DNA of 52,322 nt from Clostridia bacterium (GTDB lineage: Bacteria > Bacillota_A > Clostridia > Lachnospirales > Cellulosilyticaceae): assembly GCA_029239935.1 (NCBI GenBank), contig JARBTY010000005.1:1-52322 (forward strand). Direction: 5' to 3'. Shown one piece after another: positions 17,681-26,571 of this stretch (position 1 is the stretch's first letter; every line of letters starts with the position of its first letter). Under the pieces are notes generated by a model. It worked only from the letters and a program-made list of their open reading frames with translations. It was not told the DNA's origin and did no database searches. Made by a program: the position numbers and the translations under genes.

Positions 17681-18538
17681 TTATTTCCCCCTTAAAAAAG
17701 CTATTTCTTCCTTATAAAGATTCCTTTTCGCATCTAACCAAGGTGTCTCCAAGATAAGCGGTTTATTATCAGCAATAGGATGATGAGCAATTTTATATAG
17801 TGCTTCTTTTCCAATAAAGTCTTGCCCTTTTGGATTCGTTTCATTCGCACCAATGTTAGCGTGTCTGTCTTTTTGTGCGCCCCTTTTATTAAGCGACCCA
17901 TTCAGATGAAACACCTTAAGTTTATCAAGGCCTATTATTTCATCAAACTCCTCCATTACGTCTTCGAAATGATTAACAATGTCATAACCGCTGTCATGAG
18001 TGTGACATGTATCAAAACATACACCTATTTTATCCTTAAGTTCCACACGATCTATAATGTCTTTAAGTTCTTTAAAGCTTCTTCCGATTTCTTTACCTTT
18101 ACCCGCCATTGTCTCAAGACAAACTAAGGGAGCAGTGCTGCCTGTCAAAACAGTATTAAGAGCCAAAGCTATGCGCTTGACGCCATACTCATAAGTCTTA
18201 TCAGTAAAAGAGCCAGGATGCAGTACAAGGTACCTAGAACCTATTTGAGTTGTTCGGTCTAGCTCTAGTTGTAAGAAGTCTTTAGCTAACTTAAAAGTAT
18301 CTTCTTTATAGGAAGCTAGGTTGATAATATAAGGAGCATGAACAACGATATCAGTTAATCCATGGGTCTCCATAAAAGCGTGTCCCTCTTCAATTTTTAA
18401 TTTTTCTATAGGGGAACGTTTTGTATTTTGGGGTGCACCGGTATAGATCATAAATGTATTTGCCCCATAAGAATGGGCTTCCATAGCAGCACTTAAAAGG
18501 CCGCCGCTAATAGACACATGAGAACCAATTTTCAGCAT
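17681..18538 (-). CDS. nfo: Endonuclease IV (AP endonuclease)
   Basis: This enzyme of about 285 residues cleaves DNA at abasic sites and oxidised 3' ends. Its metal-binding motifs are visible: the N-terminal MLKIGSHVSISGG, VVHAPYIINLA (about 67), LVLHPGSF (about 107), CLETMAGKG (about 142), GVCFDTCHTHDSGYD (about 175), and FHLNGS with RHANIG further on, ending with ILETPW. The ATG at 18538 is preferred to one at 18544, which lies only 3 bases from AAAGGA. It heads a two-gene unit with the SDR. Confidence 0.95.
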   Translation of the reverse strand: MLKIGSHVSISGGLLSAAMEAHSYGANTFMIYTGAPQNTKRSPIEKLKIEEGHAFMETHGLTDIVVHAPYIINLASYKEDTFKLAKDFLQLELDRTTQIGSRYLVLHPGSFTDKTYEYGVKRIALALNTVLTGSTAPLVCLETMAGKGKEIGRSFKELKDIIDRVELKDKIGVCFDTCHTHDSGYDIVNHFEDVMEEFDEIIGLDKLKVFHLNGSLNKRGAQKDRHANIGANETNPKGQDFIGKEALYKIAHHPIADNKPLILETPWLDAKRNLYKEEIAFLRGK

Positions 18539-18584
18539 AATCATTTTCCTTTCATCATATAGAGTATTTTAACCTTTTTTCTAT

Positions 18585-18605
18585 ATAGAATGATACTTAT
18601 TCTAT
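18585..18605. promoter_or_regulatory. Inverted repeat upstream of nfo
   Basis: ATAGAAT (18585-18591) and ATTCTAT (18599-18605) form a perfect 7-base inverted repeat with a 7-base spacer; extended inward it is a 10-1-10 palindrome with 8 of 10 matches. It lies 47 bases upstream of the nfo start, close to where its promoter -35 should be. The geometry recalls Fur/PerR-family boxes but the sequence is not a clear match to any. Confidence 0.4.
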
Positions 18606-18637
18606 AATAGGTGAGATAAACAGCAAATTCAACAAAA

Positions 18638-18700
18638 TTACAATATATTTACAGTAAAATTACATAAGTTGTTTTTTAAATATATTTTATGTATTATAAT
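18638..18700 (+). promoter_or_regulatory. Promoter of LCP gene 2 operon with phased TTACA repeats
   Basis: TTACA occurs at 18638, 18649 and 18660, three copies at exact 11-base intervals. A TATAAT -10 (18695-18700), also preceded by TAT, follows; the -35 position holds only a T run. The gap from the last repeat to the -10 is about 30 bases. The 9-mer CAGTAAAAT (18652-18660) also occurs upstream of LCP gene 1 (14754-14762). This looks like a response-regulator-dependent promoter for the run of six genes from 18846 to 27315. The rest of the 301-base gap (18545-18845) shows only the nfo inverted repeat. Confidence 0.55.
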
Positions 18701-18845
18701 GGACATATAGGATAAATTTTACTACAATATAGAAGGTGTTCTAAAAATTAGCAATAAAGATAGTAAGAACTGACGAAAAATAATACAGATAAAAATGCAT
18801 AACAGATTAAAGAGAAGCATGGATGCATCATAGGAGAAAATGATC

Positions 18846-20132
18846 ATGAAAGAAAAGTCACATAAACTAAAAAAGTCCCAAAAGAAAAAACTAGGGGCTA
18901 TGTTTTTTAAGGTAGTTGTCATTACTTTTGTTACATGTCTGATTATAGCAGGAGCAGCTGCCGCTGCCTATAAGTTTTTTATATATGATGACGGGCAAAA
19001 AACAGGAGCTAGTAAGCCAAGTATCATCCCAAAAGAAAAGGATATTAATGAAACGCTGGCTGTATTTGGAGTTGATAAAGAGGGATATAGAACGGATGTT
19101 ATATTTGTTATTAATTATAACAGTAAAACAAATAAGGCAAAAGTAGTTTCTGTGCCTAGGGATACTAAAGTAGAATGGACAGAAAATCAGCAGCAAAAGC
19201 TGCAGGAATATAAAGGTAATACTATTTCAGTGTCAAAGCTTAATGAAATGACTAGTTATGGAGGCATAGATAATATCAGAGATTTTACTATTGATGAGAT
19301 AGAAAACATATTAGGAGTTAATATTGATAACTACGTTATTGTCACTATCGACTCATTTAGACAAGTTGTTGATGCAATAGGAGGCGTGGAGGTAGATGTT
19401 CCGCCGCTGGATGGGAATGGGCTGCATTATGATGACAGTGCGCAGGACTTACATATTCATTTAGATCCAGGGATACAAGTTTTAAATGGTGAGCAGGCTG
19501 AGGGACTGGTAAGATTCCGTAAAGGTTATGCTGAAGGAGACGTAGGCAGGATTAAGACACAGCAAGTCTTTTTAAAAGCTTTTGCCGCAAAGGTATTAAG
19601 TGCAGGTACCTTAACAAAGCTTCCTAAAATTGTACCTGTTATTTTTAATTCCGTGAAAACAGATATGGCTTTAACAGAAATACCGCAATACTACGCTCAT
19701 TTAAAAAAATTCGATCTTGCGAATTTATCCTTTAACATTATCCCAGGAGAGGCTAAACACGAAAGTTCAAAGTGGTATTTCGTCCCTAATAGGGAAGAGA
19801 TGAAGCCATTTGTTGATGAAGTATTCAATGATAAGCCCGCAGTTGCAGCAGATACCGTTATTACAGAAGATAAAACAGTATCTATAGAGGTCTTAAATGC
19901 AACAGATATAAAAGGAGCTGCAGGCGGGGCAAAAGATGAACTCGAAAAGGCAGGATACAATGTAGCAAGCATTGATAACTATAACGAAGGCAATATGCAA
20001 AAAACTGTGATTTACGCAAAGGATATAACAAAGGCAAAGCAGTTTCAAAAGTACTTTGCAGAGGCTGCTATCACAATCAATGAAAATATTGGCTATGATA
20101 TTCAAATAATATTAGGAGAAGACATACAATAA
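18846..20132 (+). CDS. LytR-CpsA-Psr (LCP) family cell-wall polymer ligase, paralogue 2
   Basis: This 428-residue protein shares the layout of the gene at 14835: cytoplasmic basic stretch, one membrane helix (about 20-42), LCP domain (about 60-280; YRTDVIFVINYN, SVPRDTKVEW, LVRFRKGYAEGDVGRIK) and a LytR_C domain (about 345-428, TVSIEVLNATDIKG). ATG at 18846 is chosen over 18840 because AGGAG lies only 3 bases before the latter. It is 11 bases from the next gene and heads a wall-polymer operon, so it may be the ligase for that polymer. Confidence 0.92.
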   Translation: MKEKSHKLKKSQKKKLGAMFFKVVVITFVTCLIIAGAAAAAYKFFIYDDGQKTGASKPSIIPKEKDINETLAVFGVDKEGYRTDVIFVINYNSKTNKAKVVSVPRDTKVEWTENQQQKLQEYKGNTISVSKLNEMTSYGGIDNIRDFTIDEIENILGVNIDNYVIVTIDSFRQVVDAIGGVEVDVPPLDGNGLHYDDSAQDLHIHLDPGIQVLNGEQAEGLVRFRKGYAEGDVGRIKTQQVFLKAFAAKVLSAGTLTKLPKIVPVIFNSVKTDMALTEIPQYYAHLKKFDLANLSFNIIPGEAKHESSKWYFVPNREEMKPFVDEVFNDKPAVAADTVITEDKTVSIEVLNATDIKGAAGGAKDELEKAGYNVASIDNYNEGNMQKTVIYAKDITKAKQFQKYFAEAAITINENIGYDIQIILGEDIQ

Positions 20133-20143
20133 GGGGGCGTACT

Positions 20144-22969
20144 ATGAAACTTGCGAAAAGTAAAATGATATGCAGTATGATCATTTTAGCGATGTTATCA
20201 GCTAATACATATGGATCAGTACTTTATAAAGAAAGAACAGAGCAGACGATAACAAAAGGAGCCACATTAATAAAAGAAAAGGTTTTAACTCATGAAGGAT
20301 GGCAGGATATTAATATTCTAAAAGTTAATTTGCAAGATGATAATATTGCTGTAAGACCTATAGAGTCGCCTGTCCTAGGTGAAAGAAAAACTATATTAGA
20401 TATGGCTAATAATTCAGGAGCTATTGCAGGCATTAACTCAGACTTTTTTGATACAGCGACAAATAATACACCTAGTTTTGGACCCGTTATAGCAGATGGC
20501 AAGTTAAAGCATGGATATAATAATAACTTTTTTAGTTTGGGTCCAGCAAAAAACATGGCCACATTTTTACTAGGAACAGATAACACGCCGGAAGTGGCTT
20601 ATTATGGAACATCCATTATGCTTTATGCAAATGGTGAGGCAATAGGAGGCATGGCTTCTTATAATAATATACCAACTACACTTAGCAGACCAATTGTTTT
20701 AGATTATACATATCAGCAGGACACAAGCAAAGTACTCTCTAAATTTAAGGGAGTTTATACAGTAGTTGTAGAGAATGGACAAGTAACTTACCTAGCGAAA
20801 CAAGATGAGTCAGTACCTATTCCGAAAAATGGCTATGCTATTTTGATTGGCACTCAGGATGCAACAGCATACTATGACGCACTGCCACTCGGGACGCCTG
20901 TGGAGATAAAAAATACTATTTACTTAAATAATGATATAACAAAGGCTATAGAAGATGTAAAGCTTGGTGTTGGGGGCAGCGGTATTATTATGAAAGATGG
21001 ATCAGAATATACGGGACCAGCTCATAAGGTTACAGCGGATACGAGGGCTCCAAGGTCTGTAGTTGCAACACTTAAAAATTCAAATGAACTCTTATTAATA
21101 GCTATTGATGGCAGAAATAAGACATTAGGAGTTAATCATAAAGATTTAGTATCACTGCTGCAGTCGTATAATGTAAAAGATGCTATGTATTTTGATGGTG
21201 GAGGATCAACTACTTTAGTATCAAGAAACGAAGCAGAGAAAGAAGTAAAACTGCAGAATAATCCATCAGATGGCACGCAAAGAAAAGTTGTCAATGGACT
21301 GGGTGTATTTACAACATCTCAGCCTGGGAATCTTAATAAACTCTACTTAAGTGCAGTACATAACAGGACTTTTATTGGTGAACCTATAGCTTTTACAGTA
21401 AAAGGCGTTGATAAGAATTATAACCCAGTGGACCTTTCTAAAACGAATGTTACTATGACAGTGACGGGGGTTAACGGGTCATTTAAGAATGGTATGTTTT
21501 ATCCGGAAACAGCAGGGAAGGCACTTATTATAGCCAGCTATAGTGGGATAGATGCTGCAAAAGAAATTTACATAACAGATAAACCAGTAGGAATAAAAAT
21601 AGAACCATCTAATCTTCAGCTTAGTCCTAACAGTTCAAAAGATATACAGCTTTATGGGATAGACAGAGAAGGTTATAGAATACCAATATCACAAGAAAAA
21701 ATAACATGGAAGAGCAGCAGTCAAGAAGTAAGTGCTAAGGGGAATAAAGTAACAGCAGCAGGTAAGACGTTAGCAACACTTACAGCTACTTACAAAGATA
21801 TCAGCGCAAAGCTTGGGGTCATTGTAGGGGATACAGCGGCTCCGATTGAATCCTTTGAAAAAAATAGTGGCGTATGGGGCGGAGATCAGGCAACCGTAAA
21901 AGGCAAAGTTGAACCCTCTAAAGAATTTAAGTATCACGGGGATACATCAATAAAGATGACTTACACATTTCTTAAATCTCCTAATAAACAGGTTGCCTAT
22001 ACAGTATTTAACGCGCCAATTGAGATCACAGAAGATGCAATGAGTATCAACATGTGGGTATATGCGAAAAAGCAAGGAGATACAGCTAAAATAGAACTAA
22101 TAGATAAAGCAGGAAAGAAATTTTATCTTAAGCTTACAGATGAGCTGAATTTTGAAGGCTGGAAATACTTAAGCGTATCTTTGCCGCAAAATATGACATT
22201 CCCAGCAAAAGTCTCAAAGTTTTATACCTATGCAAACAGTGTAGGTGAAAAGAGAACAAATGTTGTTTATATTGACCACATGTCTGTTACAAGAGGATTT
22301 AGAGATAAAGAAGGTATTACAGTAAGGAATGACTATAAGTTTGATCCTTTGTATAAAGACTCTCTGCAGGCACCTAAGGCTAATCAATATATGATAAATG
22401 TAATGGGATCTACAAAAGTCAGCAGTATGATACTGAATAAGGATACTATTACAGGCCTAGGAAAGCAATTATCACAGGACGTGGGACTTGTATTATTTAC
22501 ATCAAAGAGCAATATAGATTTACCTATAAGTGTATCAAAATATAGCTATGATAATACTTACCGTACAGTAGATTATAATCAAACAAAAGTTATTTTTGCA
22601 GGGACAGATAAAGGCGGCCTTAGGGTAACAGATGCTACTACATGGCTAAATCTTAAAAAAGATATAGAGAGTACAACTGCTAAAAATATTATTCTTGTGA
22701 TGAGTAAAAATCCACTTACTCAGTTTGATGATCCTCAGGAAGGACTGGCCCTTCATAAATATCTTAAAACCCAAAAAGAAATCAGCGGAAAAAATGTTTT
22801 CGTAGTTTATTCTGGGGAAAATGGAAAAGAAGTACGTATTGAAGACGGCATCCGCTATATAAGAAATAGTGGTCTAAACGTTGCGACAGATACAGTGCAA
22901 GATTGCAATTATATCAAGTTTAAGATAGTAGGAAACGAAATTTACTATACTTTTGAGAAGATTAAATAA
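20144..22969 (+). CDS. Secreted phosphodiester glycosidase (NAGPA) domain protein with Ig-like and CBM-like modules
   Basis: This 941-residue protein has a signal peptide (residues about 1-25, MICSMIILAMLSANTYGS) and a NAGPA-type phosphodiester glycosidase domain (about 60-395) with GINSDFFDTATNN and MYFDGGGSTTLVSRN. Two beta-rich regions of bacterial-Ig type (about 400-480 and 480-562) follow, then a carbohydrate-binding-like jelly-roll region (about 565-725) and a C-terminal alpha/beta domain (about 740-941) that I do not recognise with certainty. Family members cleave or remodel sugar-phosphodiester bonds, which suits remodelling of a wall polymer. It is tightly linked to LCP gene 2. Confidence 0.82.
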   Translation: MKLAKSKMICSMIILAMLSANTYGSVLYKERTEQTITKGATLIKEKVLTHEGWQDINILKVNLQDDNIAVRPIESPVLGERKTILDMANNSGAIAGINSDFFDTATNNTPSFGPVIADGKLKHGYNNNFFSLGPAKNMATFLLGTDNTPEVAYYGTSIMLYANGEAIGGMASYNNIPTTLSRPIVLDYTYQQDTSKVLSKFKGVYTVVVENGQVTYLAKQDESVPIPKNGYAILIGTQDATAYYDALPLGTPVEIKNTIYLNNDITKAIEDVKLGVGGSGIIMKDGSEYTGPAHKVTADTRAPRSVVATLKNSNELLLIAIDGRNKTLGVNHKDLVSLLQSYNVKDAMYFDGGGSTTLVSRNEAEKEVKLQNNPSDGTQRKVVNGLGVFTTSQPGNLNKLYLSAVHNRTFIGEPIAFTVKGVDKNYNPVDLSKTNVTMTVTGVNGSFKNGMFYPETAGKALIIASYSGIDAAKEIYITDKPVGIKIEPSNLQLSPNSSKDIQLYGIDREGYRIPISQEKITWKSSSQEVSAKGNKVTAAGKTLATLTATYKDISAKLGVIVGDTAAPIESFEKNSGVWGGDQATVKGKVEPSKEFKYHGDTSIKMTYTFLKSPNKQVAYTVFNAPIEITEDAMSINMWVYAKKQGDTAKIELIDKAGKKFYLKLTDELNFEGWKYLSVSLPQNMTFPAKVSKFYTYANSVGEKRTNVVYIDHMSVTRGFRDKEGITVRNDYKFDPLYKDSLQAPKANQYMINVMGSTKVSSMILNKDTITGLGKQLSQDVGLVLFTSKSNIDLPISVSKYSYDNTYRTVDYNQTKVIFAGTDKGGLRVTDATTWLNLKKDIESTTAKNIILVMSKNPLTQFDDPQEGLALHKYLKTQKEISGKNVFVVYSGENGKEVRIEDGIRYIRNSGLNVATDTVQDCNYIKFKIVGNEIYYTFEKIK

Positions 22970-23035
22970 AAAACTCATATAAAGGGTATAAAATTTCCAG
23001 TTTTATGTAATATTTAGAATCTGAGGAGGTATACT

Positions 23036-23542
23036 ATGAATAGAAAAATAAAAGTCATTTTAGCTGCAGGGATGCTTCTCTTTACAACACTTTATGCTGC
23101 AGACAGCGGCCCAGGAACCTCAAGTGATCCCTTAGTGACAAAAAGCTATGTTGATAAAAAAGTTGCAGAAGTAAGCGGAGGGAGTAATGTTTCAGGGAGC
23201 TTAACCGAACAGTTAAAAGCGCAAGAACAGCTGATTAATACGCTTTTGGCCGAAATAACTGCACTTAAACAGAACAGTAATACATATAAGGTTGTATCTG
23301 TTCCAGAGGGAAAACTCATACTTGGTAAGCAAGGCTCGGAAATGATTGTTAGAGCTGGTGAGGCACAGGTAATAAGTGCAGAAGCAGGAGGACTTCAGGA
23401 TATGACAGCAGGTGCAGATATAAATGCAGGAAGTATAGCACCAAAATATCATCTTCTCATTATTCCAAGAGAAGATGGCAGAGGATTACTTGCTACAAAG
23501 ACACTTACAGTCATGGTAAGAGGCGGATATACTGTGCAGTAG
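23036..23542 (+). CDS. Small secreted protein with coiled-coil segment
   Basis: This 168-residue protein has a signal peptide (about residues 1-22, ending LYAADS), a Ser/Gly-rich segment, a short predicted coiled coil (about 60-82, LTEQLKAQEQLINTLLAEIT) and a beta-rich C-terminal domain with VPEGKLILGKQGSEMIVRAG and YHLLIIPREDGRGL. I recognise it only as a small conserved clostridial exported protein and assign no function. It sits between the NAGPA-domain gene and the DUF5693-like gene, so an envelope role is likely. Confidence 0.7.
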   Translation: MNRKIKVILAAGMLLFTTLYAADSGPGTSSDPLVTKSYVDKKVAEVSGGSNVSGSLTEQLKAQEQLINTLLAEITALKQNSNTYKVVSVPEGKLILGKQGSEMIVRAGEAQVISAEAGGLQDMTAGADINAGSIAPKYHLLIIPREDGRGLLATKTLTVMVRGGYTVQ

Positions 23543-23578
23543 TTATGACCTATATAAAGTCATTAGATGGAGGAAAAT

Positions 23579-25504
23579 ATGAAAAAACAAATGAAAGCTA
23601 TTCTGACTGTTCTAGTTGCCATTTCTATCATAGCATGTCTTGTGGTAGGGTATTTTAGGATAAATGCAGAAAGCGACTATAAAAATGTGCAAATAGCTGT
23701 TAGGTATACAGATATACTTAATATCGCAGAACAAACGCAGACAGACATCAGAGATATTTTAAAAGAGTTTAAAGATCTAGGGGTAACCACTCTATTTGTA
23801 AGGGAAAACACAGTACTTCCTGCAGTAAGGGGAGAACTCTCTAATTACAAAGAACAAGGAGAGGTAACCGTATTTGAAGGTTATATGGTTAAAGCATTTT
23901 ATAAAGATATTACTGGTATTAAACCTCAGCTAAATTATATTGTGACTAAAAATCAAAGTATATCAGATACCATTTATAAAGAACTGTCTTTAAAAAATAT
24001 ACCTGTCAAATACTTCATCTTTGATGAAGACTATTTCATCGAAATAGGAGACTTTTCAAATGCGCTGTCTACAATAGGAGTTGGCTTTAACGAAGAAGAC
24101 TTAAATATAGCAGCAGATTTAGGTTATGTCATTTCTCCTCAAGTAAGGGGATGGGTAGAGCCAAGCGAAGAGTCTATTGCATACCTTATAGAAACATTGA
24201 AGGATATTAAGGGGTTAGGGGCTATATATTTTTCTGATGCAGAAATACCAGGAGCTTCCTCTAATTCGCTTATAGATTTTATAGGAGAACATCAACTAGG
24301 ATTTGTAGAATTCTTTTCAAATAAGCAAAAAGGTTTTAATACATTAGCCAAAAAGTCAAGCAGTTTGGGTAAAGATTTTAGAGTCATGAGACTGCACACG
24401 GTTACAGATGAAGAAGTAAAGAAATATGGACCGGCAGAAATGCTAGACCGTTATGGCCTTGCACTTAAAGAAAGAAACCTACGAACTTTTCTTTTTAAGA
24501 TGTCTAATACGATGAATATGAAAAAAGATATCAGTGATTTAAGAATTAATATTGAGAACTTTAAGCAGATGGCAGAAGATGAAGGGTACCAGGTAACCGG
24601 TGATATGCAGAATTACAACTTGATGACAGGTAACTACGTGTTATCTGTACTGGCTGGCGTAGGGGCAATTAGTGTGTTTATATTACTGTTTGATTTCTTA
24701 GGTCTTACAAAGCTAGGGTATATACTAGGAATCATAGGAGCAGTCGGCTACGCAGGACTTCTTAAAGTATCTCCTAGTCTAGGACTTAGACTTATGGCAT
24801 TATTTGGAGCAATTATATTCCCTACCTATGCAGTAAGTACGGTACTGGATGACGTACCAAGAAATATGAAACAGACATTAGCTGCCTTTTTAAAGATATG
24901 CCTTATTTCATTTGGAGGAGCACTTACTATTATAGGAACCATTTCCCGAACAAGTTTTGGACTGGGGATAGATGTATTTCCTGGAGTCAAGATAGCACAC
25001 ATTATTCCAATCATGCTTGTACTTGGCATCAGTATCTATAAAAAGCATGGACTTGACATCATTTATTATAAAAAGATTTTAACAAGTAAGGTGACCTATT
25101 TAGCGGTAGGTATTATTGGAATAGTAGGGGTTGCATTACTGATCTATACGATGAGGACAGGAAATAACGCAGGAGTATCAGCTATTGAACTTCAGTTTAG
25201 ACAACTTTTAGATAATATTCTTGGGGTAAGGCCTCGTACCAAAGAGTTTTTAATTGCCTATCCTATTTTAGTCTCCTTACTGTATTTTGGATATAAAGAA
25301 AAATATTTACCTCTTTTGATTTTTGCAGCGATAGGACCTGTATCACTTGTAAATACCTATGCCCATATACACACGCCAGTTAGCATTTCACTTATTAGAA
25401 GTGCATACGGCATCGGTATAGGTTTTATATTAGGAGTAATTGTAATCAAGGGGTTAAAACTATTATGTAAGGTGATAAAAAAATGGGAAATCCAAAAAAG
25501 ATAG
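23579..25504 (+). CDS. DUF5693-like polytopic membrane protein
   Basis: This 641-residue protein has one N-terminal membrane helix (about 8-27), a large extracytoplasmic domain (about 30-350, with DILKEFKDLGVTTLFVRENT), and about eight to nine membrane helices to the end. It matches the DUF5693 family, which commonly precedes csaB in Clostridia; no activity is established. Its place, overlapping csaB by 22 bases, suggests a role in exporting or building the polymer that CsaB pyruvylates. ATG at 23579 follows GGAGG; an in-frame ATG at 23567 lies within that site region. Confidence 0.82.
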   Translation: MKKQMKAILTVLVAISIIACLVVGYFRINAESDYKNVQIAVRYTDILNIAEQTQTDIRDILKEFKDLGVTTLFVRENTVLPAVRGELSNYKEQGEVTVFEGYMVKAFYKDITGIKPQLNYIVTKNQSISDTIYKELSLKNIPVKYFIFDEDYFIEIGDFSNALSTIGVGFNEEDLNIAADLGYVISPQVRGWVEPSEESIAYLIETLKDIKGLGAIYFSDAEIPGASSNSLIDFIGEHQLGFVEFFSNKQKGFNTLAKKSSSLGKDFRVMRLHTVTDEEVKKYGPAEMLDRYGLALKERNLRTFLFKMSNTMNMKKDISDLRINIENFKQMAEDEGYQVTGDMQNYNLMTGNYVLSVLAGVGAISVFILLFDFLGLTKLGYILGIIGAVGYAGLLKVSPSLGLRLMALFGAIIFPTYAVSTVLDDVPRNMKQTLAAFLKICLISFGGALTIIGTISRTSFGLGIDVFPGVKIAHIIPIMLVLGISIYKKHGLDIIYYKKILTSKVTYLAVGIIGIVGVALLIYTMRTGNNAGVSAIELQFRQLLDNILGVRPRTKEFLIAYPILVSLLYFGYKEKYLPLLIFAAIGPVSLVNTYAHIHTPVSISLIRSAYGIGIGFILGVIVIKGLKLLCKVIKKWEIQKR

Positions 25505-26562
25505 TTCTGTCAGGGTATTATGGATTTGATAATATAGGAGATGAAGCGGTACTTTACGCTATTTTGTCTCAGCTTAGAGAGAGCATGCCGGAGATAAGGA
25601 TTACCGTTCTTTCGAATAATCCAGAAAAAACAAAGCTTATGTATGAAGTAGACGCGGTTAATAGATGGCATATAAAGGAAGTCATAAAAGTTATAAAGGA
25701 AAGTGACATGCTTATAAGCGGAGGAGGAAGTTTGCTGCAGGATGTGACAAGTAGTAAAACTATTCCTTATTATCTAGGCATTGTAAAACTCGCTCAGTGG
25801 TATAAGAAGAAAGTCGTTTTTTATTCACAGGGAATTGGCCCTATAGAGCATGGTTATAATAAATGGTTAACAAAAAAAATTGTAAATAAGGTTGATGCTA
25901 TTTTTGTAAGAGACAGTCATTCAAAAGAAGTTTTAGAGGAATTAGGAATTACAAAGCCAATAAATGTAGCAGCAGACCCAGTATTAGGCATAAAACCAAA
26001 CGGGCATGTATATAAATATGTTAGAGACTTGCTTGGAGAGGCAAAAGCAGTAGGTGTGTATATCAGGCCTTGGGAAAATGAAGAAGAACTCATAAGCAGC
26101 TTAGAAAAAGCATTGCAGTATGTGATACGTGAAGGCTACAAAGTTTATTTAATTCCTATGTACTATTTACAAGATAGAGAAATAGCTCATAAGCTTAAAA
26201 ATAAACTTGGAGAAAATGCAATTGTGGTAGATAAGATGCTTACAATAGATGAGGTTGTAAGTTATACAGCTTGTTTTGAGTTTATCATAGGGATGAGACT
26301 GCACAGTTTAATTATGGCAGCGGCTCAAAAAGTATCTATGATTGGTCTTTCCTATGATCCTAAAGTCAGAGATTTTATGAAGGATATGGAAATTCCCTAC
26401 TGCATAGAGGTACAGCATATTGGATCAAATGAACTGATTTACATGATACAAAGATTAATGGACGATAAAAATGCATTAAAAATACATTTAAGTACTATTT
26501 ATGAGCTTAAGAAGCAGAAACTCAATTTACCAGTACAGTATATTGCGGAGCAGCTCATATAG
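25483..26562 (+). CDS. csaB: Polysaccharide pyruvyltransferase CsaB
   Basis: This 359-residue enzyme transfers ketal-pyruvate to a wall polysaccharide, making the ligand for SLH-domain S-layer proteins. Family features are KIVLSGYYGFDNIGDEAVLY at the start, the ISGGGSLLQDVTSS block (about residue 78), YSQGIGPIE (about 113), and GMRLHSLIMAAAQK (about 268). It overlaps the DUF5693-like gene and is followed by a TagA/WecG gene. It predicts that this organism displays SLH-anchored proteins. Confidence 0.93.
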   Translation: MGNPKKIVLSGYYGFDNIGDEAVLYAILSQLRESMPEIRITVLSNNPEKTKLMYEVDAVNRWHIKEVIKVIKESDMLISGGGSLLQDVTSSKTIPYYLGIVKLAQWYKKKVVFYSQGIGPIEHGYNKWLTKKIVNKVDAIFVRDSHSKEVLEELGITKPINVAADPVLGIKPNGHVYKYVRDLLGEAKAVGVYIRPWENEEELISSLEKALQYVIREGYKVYLIPMYYLQDREIAHKLKNKLGENAIVVDKMLTIDEVVSYTACFEFIIGMRLHSLIMAAAQKVSMIGLSYDPKVRDFMKDMEIPYCIEVQHIGSNELIYMIQRLMDDKNALKIHLSTIYELKKQKLNLPVQYIAEQLI

Positions 26563-26571
26563 GAGGATACA

